Notes under the pieces: model-generated | Databases searched by the model: none | Told to the model about the DNA's origin: nothing | What the model saw: the letters and a program-made list of their open reading frames with translations, nothing else | Part shown: in pieces, positions 42,838 through 54,541 of the stretch | Numbering within the stretch: the stretch's first letter is position 1 | Layout: the number at the start of each line of letters is the position of its first letter | DNA from: Catonia carolina | Taxonomy: Eukaryota > Arthropoda > Insecta > Hemiptera > Achilidae | Direction: 5' to 3' | DNA length: 64,000 nt | NCBI GenBank assembly: GCA_035578175.1 | Contig: JAQMRL010000014.1 | Location: forward strand, 15,047,774 to 15,111,773 | Program-made: the position numbers and the translations under genes

Positions 42838-43140
42838 TTTTGATGAAAATGAAAATGTTCGTGGCGGGTTCAGTAGTAGTATCTAACTTGAGTTTTAAGT
42901 TTCAAGTTCGTACGATGTTTCATTCTTGAGATATTCTGTTCACACACACCCATCCCAATCGCTAAAAACATGTTTTTGGGTTCAGGGGGTCTGAAAACGT
43001 GTCTATCCGGTGAAAACTCGATTTCGAAAAATCAACTTGAAAACAATACTTTCTTTCGTATATACGAGAATTTATTTATTAAATTCTAATAATAATAATA
43101 ATAAATACTCGTATTTATTTAGGCAAGAGAAAGTAAAAAG
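42838..43140 (-). mobile_element. repeat A 5' fragment with (AAT)n
   Basis: GATGAAAATGTTCGTGGCG to GGCAAGAGAAAGTAAAAAG. The terminal hairpin is enlarged by an (AAT)n expansion at 43087-43103. Confidence 0.7.
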
Positions 43141-43373
43141 AACTAAAAAAAGTTTTTCTGCAATATTTATTACTATGTGTCGTATACAGTGTTGTATGTC
43201 AACTCATTGTACTTATTGTACGTTTCGAACCAAATTCAGATTACTGATTACTCACTTAAGGGTTTCCACAAAGAACTAAAGTAGATTAGTGGATTAATAG
43301 AAGAAAAGCCGGACGGTTACAGTAAAAGAATGCTAAAAGTGTGGGCTGTATATAGACTTCAGAAAATGAAATA
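43141..43373. other. unassigned DNA
   Basis: No recognised motif. Confidence 0.3.
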
Positions 43374-43694
43374 CAGTCCAACCTCGATTATCCGGGCTGA
43401 CTTCCGGCCACGCAGTAAGTTTGAATAGAGAGGGAACTCTCATGATGCAAAGTGTTTTAATGTTTTTCGTCTGCTACTATCTTTTGGGTTACAACGCCTG
43501 TAGAATGCGCTAGTAGCGCATACGAGGGAGATTTTGAATTGGCCTATTCCCTACAGAATATTTTTACTTCATTTTACTTTTTGTTTTATAATTGAAATTT
43601 TTGGTAACTAATTTTTTTTTAAAGTCGCATCGACAGTTTGGTTATTGGCGATTACGGTGGAAACAGTGGGTTAAGACTAGTTATAATTAATGAA

Positions 43695-44325
43695 ATGAAA
43701 TTTTGTTACTTAACGAAGTGTTTTATTTTCGCAGAGGGTTAGGGAACGTGATTTCTTCTGTTTTCCGAAAGTGAAAAACCTGTAAGTATTAATATGATAA
43801 GTAAATACGTGTAGGCCAAAATAAATCTTGTATGTGTTTAGGTTAACCGTTAACGGATTGAGTAAACATTAAATGTATGAATTGCCTTCTACTTTTAAAT
43901 TATTGTACATAAATCTGGTGCTTAAGTTTTCGTGATGTAATAATAGTTATAGTAGTTTCACATCACGTCAATTAAAAAGAAAGCAAACCAGTAAAATGTC
44001 ATATGACCTAATCTATGTCCCTAATACTAATTAAGTATTAGTTATTAATAATTTAATTAATAACCTAATTATTATACCAGGCAAACTTAAACACTAGAGA
44101 ATGTGTACAATAATTAAAAAAGGCAACTCATATATTTCGTAATTTACTCTGTCCGTTAACCTACAAACAAACAAGATCTATCATGGCCTACACGTATTTA
44201 CTTATCATATTAATACTTACAGGTTTTCGTCTCTTGGAAAACAGAAGAAATGACGTTCGATATACCTCTGTATACCTCTGCGAAGAAAACACTTTTTTAC
44301 CTAATAAAATTTCATTGTAAATAAA
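43695..44325. repeat. inverted repeat carrying exon-like sequence
   Basis: Arms of about 170 bp (43695-43868 and 44150-44325) surround a ~280-bp loop. Each arm reads a splice acceptor (TTATTTTCGCAG or TTTCTTCGCAG), a 47-57 bp exon and a perfect donor GTAAGTATTAATATG. The translated exons read RERDFFCFPKVKNL (43735-43781, plus) and IERHFFCFPRDENL (44277-44221, minus). FFCFPK/RD resembles the Phe-Pro segment of THAP domains. The arms have diverged but both kept the splice donor. Confidence 0.55.
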
Positions 44326-44803
44326 ATATAAAGTCTCCAAACAACCGTGGTCTCATTTGCCATTACGAAGCTATTAACGTACTATTTGCTCTCCCCACGC
44401 TTGCTCTGTATGACCCCTAGGATCCAAATTTTAAAGCGAAGCCAACACACTCTATCGACGTATCCCAGTAACAACTAGCAGACGACAAACAGTGTTGCTT
44501 TTGGGCTATCTCAATTCCCCCTCTATAGCTTTATTTACTCCGTGCTTTTGGCTAAACCCACCCCGGAAAATCGAAATCCCGATTAATCCGAATACACAGT
44601 ATTACATAGTATGTATGTACCTATGACTGTCCGTGTACATATAATTACGTATGTATGTATATTATATAGGTGCATAGGTAGACTCTTCAGTAATATGCCT
44701 ATGTAAAAGTGAATTAAAAAACCGTTTCGTCCCACAGATCAACACCTATCTTAGACGGATTTTTTTGACTTTTTTTAATTTTTTTTTCTTGTTTCTTTTT
44801 AAT

Positions 44804-45687
44804 TTCTCTTGCCTATACGAATATATAGGAAGGAAAGTATTGTTTTCATGTCGATTTTCCGAAATCGAGTTTTCACCGGATCTACACGTTTTCAGACCCC
44901 CTGAACCCAAAAAAACATGGTTTTAGCGATTGGTGTGTGTGTGTGTATATATACAAAATATCTCAAGAACGGAACATCGTACGAACTTGAAACTCGAAAC
45001 TTAAGTTACATACCGTTACTCTTAAGTTACTACCGGACCCGACACGAACATTTTCATCAAAATCGGTCAACCGGAAGTAGTAGTTTATTCGTGTAATTTT
45101 TCACTTTTTTGCTATTTTCTCAAAAACTGGTCCTACGATTTTTTTAAAAATCGCCTGGTTTACTTAATTTTTTATTCTCTACAAGATACGGTAGGCGCCA
45201 TGTTTGCTGAAATTCTTGGTGAGGCTGTTTTTACGTAAAAAAAGTGTTTTTTTTAAGATTACGGCTTTAATATGTATTATAGCGCAAAAATTTATATAAT
45301 AAAAAAATGTAGAGAATTTAAAATCCTACAACTTTATTTCAAACATTTTTTTGTATAATGCTTAGTTTAGCGGTAATTAGCGATTTTCTGTTTTTTCTCA
45401 CGAAAACGTGTGAAAAGTCGATTTTTTTAAGATTTCGGCCTTAGTATGCATTTTATAATAAAAGTATATATAATTGAATTTATAGAAAATTAAAAGATCT
45501 ACAACTTTTATTCGGAGCATTTTTCTTTACAGAGCCTAGTTTAGCGTGAAAGAGTGATTTTCCGTATTTTTAAGGCAAACATCGATTTTTATTTTGCGTC
45601 TTTCATATATGATTAAAATTAGGTTTATTGTTAATTATTTGCACTGGCAGGAGAAAGTTGTGTGAGTGTTTCACACCAGATTTTTCT
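44804..45687 (+). mobile_element. repeat A copy
   Basis: TTTCTCTTGCCTATACGAAT to CACACCAGATTTTT, about 880 bp, inside the pogo-ended composite. Short (GT)n at 44935-44947. Confidence 0.85.
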
Positions 45688-45857
45688 AAATATTTTCATT
45701 TTTTGCCGTTTTACTCGTCGTATCAATACAGGGTATTTTCTCTGTCGCGCCGCAAAGTTACTTTCGTTTCGGCGCCGATGCAGGTGTTCTGATTATCACA
45801 ATCCCGGATGATCATGACCCCGGTTAATCCCAATCCCGGATAATCGAGATTGGACTG

Positions 45858-46318
45858 GATAAATGCAAAGCGAAACGAGCCAAGGTTGATTTTTTTGGTA
45901 AGTCTGTGAGGAAATTAATTCATTTTGGCGTACCGGTTATTAAAACCTAATAAAAGGGTATAAGTTATCGTTAGGCGAAATGGAATTAAAGAAAAACTAG
46001 TAAAGAAGAACGCGTCGGTAATTGAGGGTTGGGGTGGTTCTTATCCCACTTCCTCCAACAAACTCACCCTTTTAAAGTTGTATTATCAGAAAAATCGATC
46101 GAAGGGTGGTCAGTTATCTTCAGTACTTTTTCACTCATGACCTTCTCGAGTGAGCCAAAATACTCGTACAAAGCCTCCGTGATATAACCTTTTTACAGTG
46201 AATTCAATCAACGTCCACCTACCATACAATGCCTTTCACCTACAGTCTGATGACGTGTACGTTGAGTCGCACTCAATTCTTTTCCTACGATACGTTGGTT
46301 GAATTTACCTGAATAATT
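45858..46318. other. unassigned DNA
   Basis: No recognised motif. Confidence 0.3.
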
Positions 46319-47415
46319 TTAAAAATCTGGTGTGAAACACTCACACAACTTTCTCTTACCAATGCAAATATTTAACAATATAACCTAACATTAGTAATAA
46401 AACGTTAGAAATAAACCAAAAAAACTAACCTCAATAAACATAACCTAATTTTAATCATGAGTGAAAAATGAAAATCAACCTCAGTTTGGCTTAAAAAATA
46501 CGAAAAATCACTCTTTCATTCTAAACTAGGCTCTGTAGAGAAAAATTTTCTAAATAAAAGTTGTAGATCTTTTAATTTCCTATAAACATAACCTAATTTT
46601 AATCATGAGTGAAAAATGAAAATCAACCTCAGTTTGGCTTAAAAAATACGGAAAATCACTCTTTCATTCTAAACTAGGCTCTGTAGAGAAAAATTTTCTA
46701 AATTAAAGTTGTAGATCTTTTAATTTCCTGTAAATTAAGTTATAATTTTTTGTCGTAAAATGCGTACTAAGGCTGAAATCTTTAAAAAAATTGATTTTTT
46801 ACACGAGTTCGTGAGAAAAAACAGAAAATCGCTAATTACCGCTAAACTAAGCATTATTCAAAAATTTTTGAAATAAAAGTAAGATTTTTAATTCTCTACA
46901 ACTATTATTATATGCGTACATTTTTGCTTTAAACTGCATATTGAAGCCGCAATCTTAAGAAAATAATTTTTTTACGAGAAAACAGCCTTTCCAAGAATTT
47001 CATCAGGCATGGCGACTACCCTATCTTGAAAAGCATAAAAAGTGTAGTAAATCAGCGATTTTTTAAAAAATCGTAGGACCAATTTTTGAGAAAATCGCAA
47101 AAAAGTGAAAATTACACGAATAAACTACTATTTCCGTTTGACCGATTTTGACGAAAATATTCGTGTTGGGTCCAGTAGTAGTACCTAACATATGTTTCAA
47201 GTTTCAAGCTCGTACGATGTTCCGTTCTTGAGATATTCTATTCACTTACACACGCACGCACTCACAGACCAATCGCTAAAAAGATATTTTTTGGGTTCAG
47301 GGGGTCTGAGAACGTGTAGATCCGTGAAAACTCGATTTTAAAATTGAATATATACAATTAAATACAAAACTTTCCTTCCTGTATATTCATATACCCAGGC
47401 AAGAGAAAGTAAAAA
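46319..47415 (-). mobile_element. repeat A copy with internal tandem duplication
   Basis: AAAAATCTGGTGTGAAACAC to GGCAAGAGAAAGTAAAAA. A segment of about 149 bp (AACATAACCTAATTTTAATC to TTTAATTTCCTATAA) occurs twice in tandem, at about 46436-46585 and 46586-46733. This explains the 1.1-kb length. Confidence 0.85.
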
Positions 47416-47984
47416 TTCATGTGAATTCCCAGCCGATTATTTTTTATGGGGTTAGTTTATAAGTTAAGGGGTAGTAAAGGAGGTCAAAATATTTAAGGGA
47501 AGCAATCGGGGCAAAACCTTTTACCCAAAACGATCAATCTATGTTACTTCGTCTCTGCCATACTGTTATACCTTCTATAATCTAAAATCTATAATCTGTA
47601 TCAGCCTACATTAGATAAAAAAGAAAAGACGTCCAAGAAAAATGAGCCATAATTTCCCAATACATCATCTATCAAGTGACTGTCAGTAGATAGCAACTTC
47701 CTTACCTAAATAACGGGTGGTCAAAAAATTATTGTATGAATATTGTTCTATTGGGTAACGTTTTGAACCTAGAAATTTAACAGAAAAATTCTTCGCAAGA
47801 TAATTACCGCGAAGGAAGATTGACATTATAGGTTACGAAGTCGCGAAGAATTGTTCATGGAAATAAACGTAGATAATTTCTTCTTCTTCACTTCATGGAT
47901 AAGGTAGTACTGCGTGTTCCGGAAACTATCTTTCCCTCGAAAGACCGACACCCTTTCAACCATTCGACTTACAATTTATTGCCG
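47416..47984. other. unassigned DNA
   Basis: No recognised motif. The ORF at 47895-48221 continues into repeat D and has no domain. Confidence 0.3.
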
Positions 47985-48477
47985 ATCTACTATCGGTTTC
48001 ATAATCATAGACACCTAAGTTTGAACCCTTGCATCTCCAAAACTATGAATCAGATTTCAACATATTTTACATCAAAGTTTAGCTCATTTTATTCTGCGTG
48101 GACCTATAATAGTCCCATATTTATAATGTTGTTTAAAACTTGCCATATCGAGATTGGAAGACAAAAAACCCTGGTTTTTTTTTGCTACCGTAACAAATTT
48201 CATGCGTTTAGAGGCGTGTAACTCGATAATTGTTTGATCGAAAAGTTTTAAATTTTAACACAACATAGACAATTATATTCTTACATCGTGTAAGAAATTT
48301 CAAATTCGTACGTAATTTAAATTTTGATTTATGAATAATAATCTGAAGCTTTGCTATCTCGATAACATTTTATTCAGCGTAAAAACTCAGTACAGATATG
48401 TACAAACTTAAAATATTGATTGGCTAATGTAGTGGTAGAATATTTTAAATTTTGAAAAATAGACTGGGTAATAAGGG
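47985..48477 (+). repeat. repeat D copy
   Basis: It shares blocks with 51538-51910: ACTTGCCATATCGAGATTGG, TTGCTACCGTAACAAATTTC, GCGTTTAGAGGCGTGTAACT, ATCGTGTAAGAAATTTCAAA and AATATTGATTGGCTAATGTA. Its first ~40 bp also match 49757-49796. No coding content; family unknown. Confidence 0.6.
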
Positions 48478-48672
48478 GCTGTATAATGAAATTTATTACT
48501 ATCACATGAGATAACTGACTAGTGTCTTTTACACCTGTACCTCTTCTGTTCTTAATTGCTTCAGTCATATAATTGGCTGACCAGGTGATAAGAAAACAGT
48601 ACTATTTATTGTAACCCTGAAACTAGCATATCAAGTGCAAATAATATAACACTCCACCTGCGTGTTATGGTC
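48478..48672 (-). mobile_element. SINE-B fragment
   Basis: From GCTGTATAATGAAATTTATT to CACCTGCGTGTTATGG. The end with the shared hairpin is missing; it joins repeat D directly. Confidence 0.7.
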
Positions 48673-48699
48673 AAATATTATTAGGTTCTGTTTGTCATT

Positions 48700-49066
48700 T
48701 TACATTACGTACGTGTTTCACATAAGATTTTTTACATTTTGTGTGCGCGCGCGCGTGCGTGCAGTAATGTCTGCTGAAATTCTTAGGGAGGCTATGCTCT
48801 CGTAGAAAAAATGGTATTTTGAAGATTGCGGCTTTATTATGCATTTTAGCGCAAAAATGTACAATAAAAAATGCAGAAAATTTAAAATCCTACAACGTTA
48901 TTTCAAACATTTTTTTGTACAACGCTTAGTTTAGGCATAATTAGCGTCTTTCTGTTTTTTTTTCAACGAAATTGTGTAAAATAATCGATTTTTTAAAGAT
49001 TTCAGCCTCAGTATGCATTTTACGAGAAAAGTGTATAATTAAATTTATAGGAAATTAAAAATTCTT
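48700..49066 (+). mobile_element. repeat A fragment with (GC/GT)n start
   Basis: A GTGTGCGCGCGCGTGCGTGC tract joins GTAATGTCTGCTGAAATTC and runs to the TTATAGGAAATTAAAA block. It lacks both termini. Confidence 0.6.
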
Positions 49067-49611
49067 GATAAATTGTGAACGATATTTTGAACGCCCGGTA
49101 GTTAAAGCTACTGAAAGAGTCAACCTTAGAACAAAAAAATAATGGAAAATAAATGGACGGAGACAAAATCGAGGAAGGAGAGAGAACACGATATTGATAC
49201 TATTATATGTTAGGTAAGAAGAAAATAATGATAAATTTCTGATGGATTGATTTGAAAGAAATAGGGAACACTATCATTCTACAAGAAATTTTCACTCGAT
49301 AGTTTTGGACCGATTCACCTTTTGACATTTGACTTCTTTTTTGAATTTAACGTTGGGTTGCCAAAATGATTACACAGATTTCACCCCGTACTTTTTCTAA
49401 ACTCATGCCAAGAAAATATATGTACGAACATTGAATGATAGAGCTACCCGGAATTCGTTTTTCCATAATCTTTTAAGCAGTTCTACATTTTAATAGTTTA
49501 TTGATTTTCCTGGTTTCACACTCGCTTACTTTTTCTAGATCACAACGGAATTTAAATTCAATTTGTATTTTCTCTTGCTATATAACAGATTCAATTTATT
49601 TTCCCATTACA
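49067..49611. other. unassigned DNA
   Basis: No recognised motif. Confidence 0.3.
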
Positions 49612-49756
49612 GGCAGGTGGAGTGTTCAATAATTTACACTCAATCTACAATTTCCAGGGCTACAAAAAAATAGTTTTGTTTCTTATCATATGTTCACCCA
49701 ATTAGATGACTGAAAAATTTACGAACAGTAGAGGTAGAGGTGTAAAAGACATTACT
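49612..49756 (+). mobile_element. SINE-B 5' fragment
   Basis: GGCAGGTGGAGTGTTCAATA to GTAGAGGTGTAAAAGACATT, the 5' third of the element, in the less common plus orientation, followed by 40 bp of repeat D. Confidence 0.7.
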
Positions 49757-49796
49757 ATCGGTTTTATAATTATATACACCTGAGTTTAAACCCCTG

Positions 49797-51535
49797 CTTT
49801 CTCTCGCCTATATAAATATATATAAATGAAGTGAAGGAGAAATTTGACGCAGGAATAAAAATTCAAGGAGAAACAATAAAAATGCTGAGATTCGCCGATG
49901 ATATAGTAGTATTAGCCGAGGCAAAGAAAGAACTAGAGGATGCCTTAAATGGAATGGATGATATATTGAAAAAGGATTACTTCATGAAAATTATTAAGAA
50001 CAAAACGAAAGTGTTGTGCAGCAGCTAGAGTGGTTTAGAAGTGATGGGAAATTTAAAAGTAGGCAACGAAAACATACAGGCAGTTAGGGAATTCTGCTAT
50101 CTAGGGAGTAAAATAACAAAGGATGGTAGAAGCACAAGTGATATCAAGAGTAGAATTGCTCAAGCTAGAAAAGCCTTTGAAATGAAAAACAGCTTACTAA
50201 CTACAAACATTGATTTACAGATTAGGAAAAATTTCTTAAAGCATTATGTTTGGAGTGTAGCATTATACGGAAGTGAAACGTGGGTGATAGGGACTGTAGA
50301 AAGGAAGAGGATAGAAGCTTTTGAAATGTGGTGTTATAGGAAAATGTTAAAGATTAGGTGGGTGGACAAAATAAGTAATTTAGTGGTTCTTAGGCGAGTG
50401 GATGAAAAAAGAAGTATATGGAAGCATCTTACCAAAAGAAGGGATAGGCTAGTGGGGCATATCCTAAGACATCCAGGTATTGGGCTATCAATAATGGAGG
50501 GTAATATTGAGGGAGTAAATTGTAGAGGGAGGCAAAGATTAGAATATATAAAGCAAATTACAAAAGATGTAGGGTGTTGCAGGTATGTAGATATGAAACG
50601 ACTTGCGCAAGATAGAACAGGTGGGAGAACTGCATCAAACCAGTCGAGAGACTGATGACAAAAAAAAATATATAAATATATAGGTAGGAAAGCATTGTTA
50701 TCATGTCGATTTATCGAAATCGAGTTTTCACCGGATCTGTACGGTTTCAGACTCCCTGAACCCAAAAAACATGTTTTTGGCGATTGGTCTGTGTGTGCGT
50801 GTGTGTGATGAGAATATCTCAAGAACGGACCGTTGTACGAACTTGAAACTTGCAACTTAAGTTAGATACGACTAGAGGACCCGATGCAAACTTTTTCATC
50901 AAAATCGGTCAACCGGAAGTAGTAAGTTTATACGTGTAATTTTTCACTTTTTGGCGATTTTCTCAAAAACGGCTCCTACGATGTTTTTAAAAATCGCCTC
51001 ATTTACTAAATTTTTTATGCTCTACAAGATATTTTAGACGCCACGTCTGCCGAAATTCTTAGGGAGGTAGTTTTCTCGTAAAAAAAATTGTTTACTTAAG
51101 ATTGCGATTTCATAGGCTATGCATTTTAGCTCAAAAAAAAATATATATAATAAAAGTTGTAGAGTATTTAAAATCCTGCAACTTTTTTTTGTAAAACGCT
51201 TAGTTTAGCGGTAATTAGTGATTTTCTGTTTTTTTCTTACGAAAACTTGTCAAAAATCGATTTGTTTAAGATTTTAGCCTTAGTATATATTTACAAAAAA
51301 AGTGCATACAATCAAATTTATAGGAAATTAAAGGATCTACAACTTTTATTTAGAGCATTTTTCTCTACAGAGCCTAGTTTAGGGTGAAAGAGTAATTTTC
51401 CGTACTTTTAAGCCGAATTGAGGTTAGTTTTTGGTTTATATCTAATGTTTTGCTATTACTTATGTTAGTTAGGCTATTTTGTTCATTATTTTATTTGGCA
51501 AGAAAAAGTCGTGAGTGTTTCACACCAGATTTTTA
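49797..51535 (+). mobile_element. repeat A copy hosting an RTE-like LINE
   Basis: CTTTCTCTCGCCTATATAAA at 49797, then the LINE, then TATAAATATATAGGTAGGAAAG at 50671 to GTGTTTCACACCAGATTTTT near 51535. The LINE entered the AT-rich 5' hairpin and duplicated TATAAATATATA. Confidence 0.8.
49823..50668 (+). pseudogene. RTE-like LINE 3' end, best-preserved copy
   Basis: The first frame (49831-50028) reads KEKFDAGIKIQGETIKMLRF then ADDIVVLAEAKKELEDALNG. FADD is the catalytic motif of the reverse transcriptase. One TAG follows NKTKVLCSS. The rest (50041-50655) reads REFCYLGSKITKDGRSTSDI, IAQARKAFEMKNSLLTTNID, HYVWSVALYGSETWVIGTVE, RRDRLVGHILRHPGIG and MKRLAQDRTGGRTASNQSRD, ending at a TGA that overlaps the 3' hairpin CCAGTC-GAGA-GACTG, GATGAC and an A-run. 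The copy is 5' truncated: the endonuclease and most of the RT are absent. A single stop interrupts it, so it is recent. An RTE-type clade is inferred from these motifs. Confidence 0.8.
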
Positions 51536-52125
51536 GTGTTGATTTAAAATTGCCATATCAAGGTTGGAAGTGAAAAAGACCCGGTTTTTTGCTACCGCAA
51601 CAAATTTCTTGCGTTTAGAGGCATGTAACTCGATAATTATTTGACCAAAAAGTTTGAAATTTTGACAGAACATAGACAATTCGCTTACATCGTGTAAGAA
51701 ATTTCAAATTCATACGGTACTTAAATTTTGATTTATTTACAATATTGTGAACCCTTTGTTATCTCGGTAACCGTTCCATCGTTCGGCACGAGCAAACTAT
51801 CGTTTTATTCAGCGTAAAAATATAGTGCAAATGTATTAATAACAGGAAATATTGATTGGTCAATATTGCGGTAGAATTTTTGAACTTTTGAAAAATAAAC
51901 CATACGGGGGTGGGTGCTAGTATCAGGTAGACAGCCCAACCGGATGTCAATGTACACAAACTGGCAACATGGATGGAAGCGCCCACCCCCTCATGACCCA
52001 GATTATTTTTCAAAATTTTAAAAATTCTACCACATTGGTTAATCAATATTTCATGTTATTACTAAATTTGTATTTTTTTCACGCCGAATAAAACATAGTT
52101 TGCTCGTGCCGAACGATTGAGTGGT
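51536..52125. repeat. repeat D copy ending in a foldback
   Basis: 51538-51765 matches repeat D at 48128. From 51770 to 51915 and 51980 to 52123 the sequence forms an inverted repeat of about 145 bp per arm (ATCGTTCGGCACGAGCAAAC is at both outer ends) around a ~65-bp centre. Arm-internal blocks AATATTGATT and TGAAAAATAA also occur in the 48.4-kb copy. No coding content. Confidence 0.65.
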
Positions 52126-52155
52126 ATTTCGTAGTTCGTGGGTTCCTTGTAGCAC

Positions 52156-52362
52156 TTAACTTAAGTTCCAAATTTCAATTTCTTACGCTATTTCATTATT
52201 CACATGTTGTTTGTTTACACAGACCAATCGCTAAACACATATTATTTGGATTCAGGGGCCTAAAAACTGTATTTCCGGTTAAAAATCAATTTGGAAAAAT
52301 TGATATTAAACAATGCTTTCCTTTCTTATATATTCATATAGCGCAAGAGAAAGTAAAAACAT
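52156..52362 (-). mobile_element. repeat A 5' fragment
   Basis: AACTTAAGTTCCAAATTTCA to GCAAGAGAAAGTAAAAAC; microsatellite absent. Confidence 0.65.
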
Positions 52363-52633
52363 AGAATAAGGAAAATGAGTGTTAGATTGGAAACAATAAG
52401 GGTTGTAAGACGAGGGATGATTACGAAAATCCACCCTCTCCGGCCACTGTAAAGGGATGAGAAGAGATTGGGATCAAGGATTAGGAGTTCATTAGTATGC
52501 GGACCGTGGAAGACAATCAGACGCGCGGACGTGCGTAAGAAACAACGCCTTACCGACCAAGAAAAGGCGACAGTGCGGATTTGTTAAACATCTTCGACGT
52601 GGTACAGGCTGCACAAAAAACTACTACAACTTT
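52363..52633. other. unassigned DNA
   Basis: No recognised motif. Confidence 0.3.
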
Positions 52634-53722
52634 TAATTTTTTACTTTCTCTTGCCCTATATGACACATAGGGAAGAAAAGTATAATTTTTATGTCGATTT
52701 TTTACAACCGCTTTTTTGCTGGATATACAAATTTTCAGGCCCCCAGAATCCAAAAACATATTTTTACCGAATGGTCTTGGTGAGCACAACACAAAATAAA
52801 TAAAAATCTGGTGTGAAACACTCACATGACTTTCTCTTCCCATAATGAACAATATAATCTAACAGTAGTAATAAAACATTAGAAATAAACAAAACAACTA
52901 ACCTCGATAAACATAACCTTATTTTAATCATGAGTGAATGACGCAAATCAAAAATCAAATTTAGTTTAGCTTAATAATACAAAAATCACTCTTTTGCGCT
53001 ATAGGCTCTGTAGAGAAAAATGCTTAACATAAAAGTTGTAGATCTTTTAATTTTCTATAAATTTGATTGTACACTTTTGGTAAAATGCATACTGAGGCCG
53101 TAATGTTAAAAACTCCATTTTTTTACAGATTTTAATGAAAAATACAGAAAATCGCTAATTACCGCTAAACTAAGCGTTATAAAAAAAACGTTCGAAACAA
53201 AGTTGTAGGTTTTTAAATTCCCTAAAACATTTTATTAGACACTTCTTTGCGTTAAAACGCAGATTAAGGCCACAATCTTAAAAAACCCATTTTTTTACGA
53301 GAAAACAGCCTCCGCAAGAATTTCAGCAGACATTACACCTACCCTATCTTGTAGAGCATAAAATGTAGTAAATTAGACGATTATTAAAAAAATCGTAGAG
53401 CTATTTTTGATAAAATTGCAAAAAAGTGAAAAATGACACGAATAAACTACTACTTCCGGTTGACCGATTTTGATGAAAATGTTCGTATCGTGTCCTCTAG
53501 TGGTATGTAACGTAAGTTTTAAGTTTCAACTTCGTACGGTGTTCTGTTTTTTAGATATTCTATTCACACACACACACCCAGACTAATCGCTAAAAACATA
53601 TTTTTTTGGGTTCAAGGGGTTCGTAAAACGTGTATATCAAGTGAAAACTTAATTTCGAAAAATCGACATGAAAACAATACTTTTCTTCCTATATATTCAT
53701 ATAGACAAGATAAAGTAAAAAT
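52634..53722 (-). mobile_element. repeat A: forward 5' stub then full reversed copy
   Basis: 52634-52795 is a forward 5' fragment that stops at the microsatellite slot (GAATGGTCTTGGTGAGCAC). 52800-53722 is a full reversed copy from AAAAATCTGGTGTGAAACAC to AGACAAGATAAAGTAAAAA. Confidence 0.8.
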
Positions 53723-54140
53723 AAAGAAAATTAAAGTGAAATTTAATTCAGTTAATTATTTTACATCGCTTAGGTTAGCTTCAAATAGTGAGTTTTCGTA
53801 TTTTGCTTATTAATACGATAAAAATGGGATTTTTAAGATTGCAGCATTCTTTGCATCTGTAGACGCATTTTTGGATTTAGGGGACCTGAAAATGTGTGTA
53901 TCCGCTAAGAACGCGGATCTGCTGAATTTGTTTTTTTGCAAAACTTATTTTAGCGTCATTGATTTTTTTGTATTATCCTTATCAACGTTAAAAGTAATTA
54001 TTACATCATTCATTCCTAATTAAAATTAGGTTATGTTTTTAATTTTAAATTTGTTACTCATGATTAAATTTAAGTTATATGTTTCATTATAGTTATATAG
54101 AGAAAGGCGTGTGAGTGTTTTACACCAGATTTTGAATTTT
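53723..54140 (+). mobile_element. degenerate repeat A-like sequence
   Basis: Divergent relatives of the GTTAGCTTCAAATAGTGA and ACGTTAAAAGTAATTATT regions end in a clear 3' terminus (GAAAGGCGTGTGAGTG, TTTTACACCAGATTTTG). Confidence 0.5.
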
Positions 54141-54165
54141 ACTTTATATTGCCATACCTGCCCAT

Positions 54166-54539
54166 AACGGGCAGATGGAGTGTTAAATGAATTGTATCTG
54201 TTGGTTCCAGCTACAAAAAATAGTTCTGTTTCTTAACAAATAATCAGCCAATTATATGACTGAATTTTTTAAGAAGTGAAGAGGTAGAGGTGTAGAAGAA
54301 ACTAGTCAGAGTTATCTTCTCTGATAGTAATGAATTTCACTGTACAGCCAGACCCTGTGGTGAATGAAGTGAAGGTGTCATTTGCAAAGTAGATCCTTCC
54401 CGAAAGGCCTAGCATGCTAATAAGCATACTCTTTCAACTCAGAGAAGAAAGCTATAGTAAACCACCTCACTCCTCGTTTTTACTTGGTAAAACCTCTAGA
54501 GGTTCAACCAACCTTTCGGCTGTTGACCTAAGCAACATA
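54166..54539 (+). mobile_element. SINE-B copy, plus orientation
   Basis: CCCATAACGGGCAGATGGAG to CAACCTTTCGGCTGTTGACC, TAAGCAACATAT. It shows the 5' end, the whole body and the 3' hairpin in sense. A foldback element begins at the adjacent TA. Confidence 0.85.
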
Positions 54540-54541
54540 TA

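Larger units (their letters stand above)
43374..45857. mobile_element. pogo/Tigger-ended composite
   Basis: The left end CAGTCCAACCTCGATTATCC (43374, preceded by TA) and right end GGATAATCGAGATTGGACTG (45857) are near-perfect inverted repeats of the pogo/Tigger type. The right flank reads GA, so the TA duplication is imperfect. Subterminal AATCCCGATTAATCC/AATCCCGGATAATCG motifs recur at 44573-44600 and 45800-45850. The interior has no transposase. It holds a 170-bp inverted repeat with exon-like pieces (43695-44325), a SINE-G tail on the minus strand at about 43621-43680, and a repeat A insertion at 44804-45687. Confidence 0.6.

Noticed and set aside
49831..50655. RTE ORF as an active reverse transcriptase
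   Set aside because: The copy lacks the endonuclease and most of the RT, and has an internal TAG.
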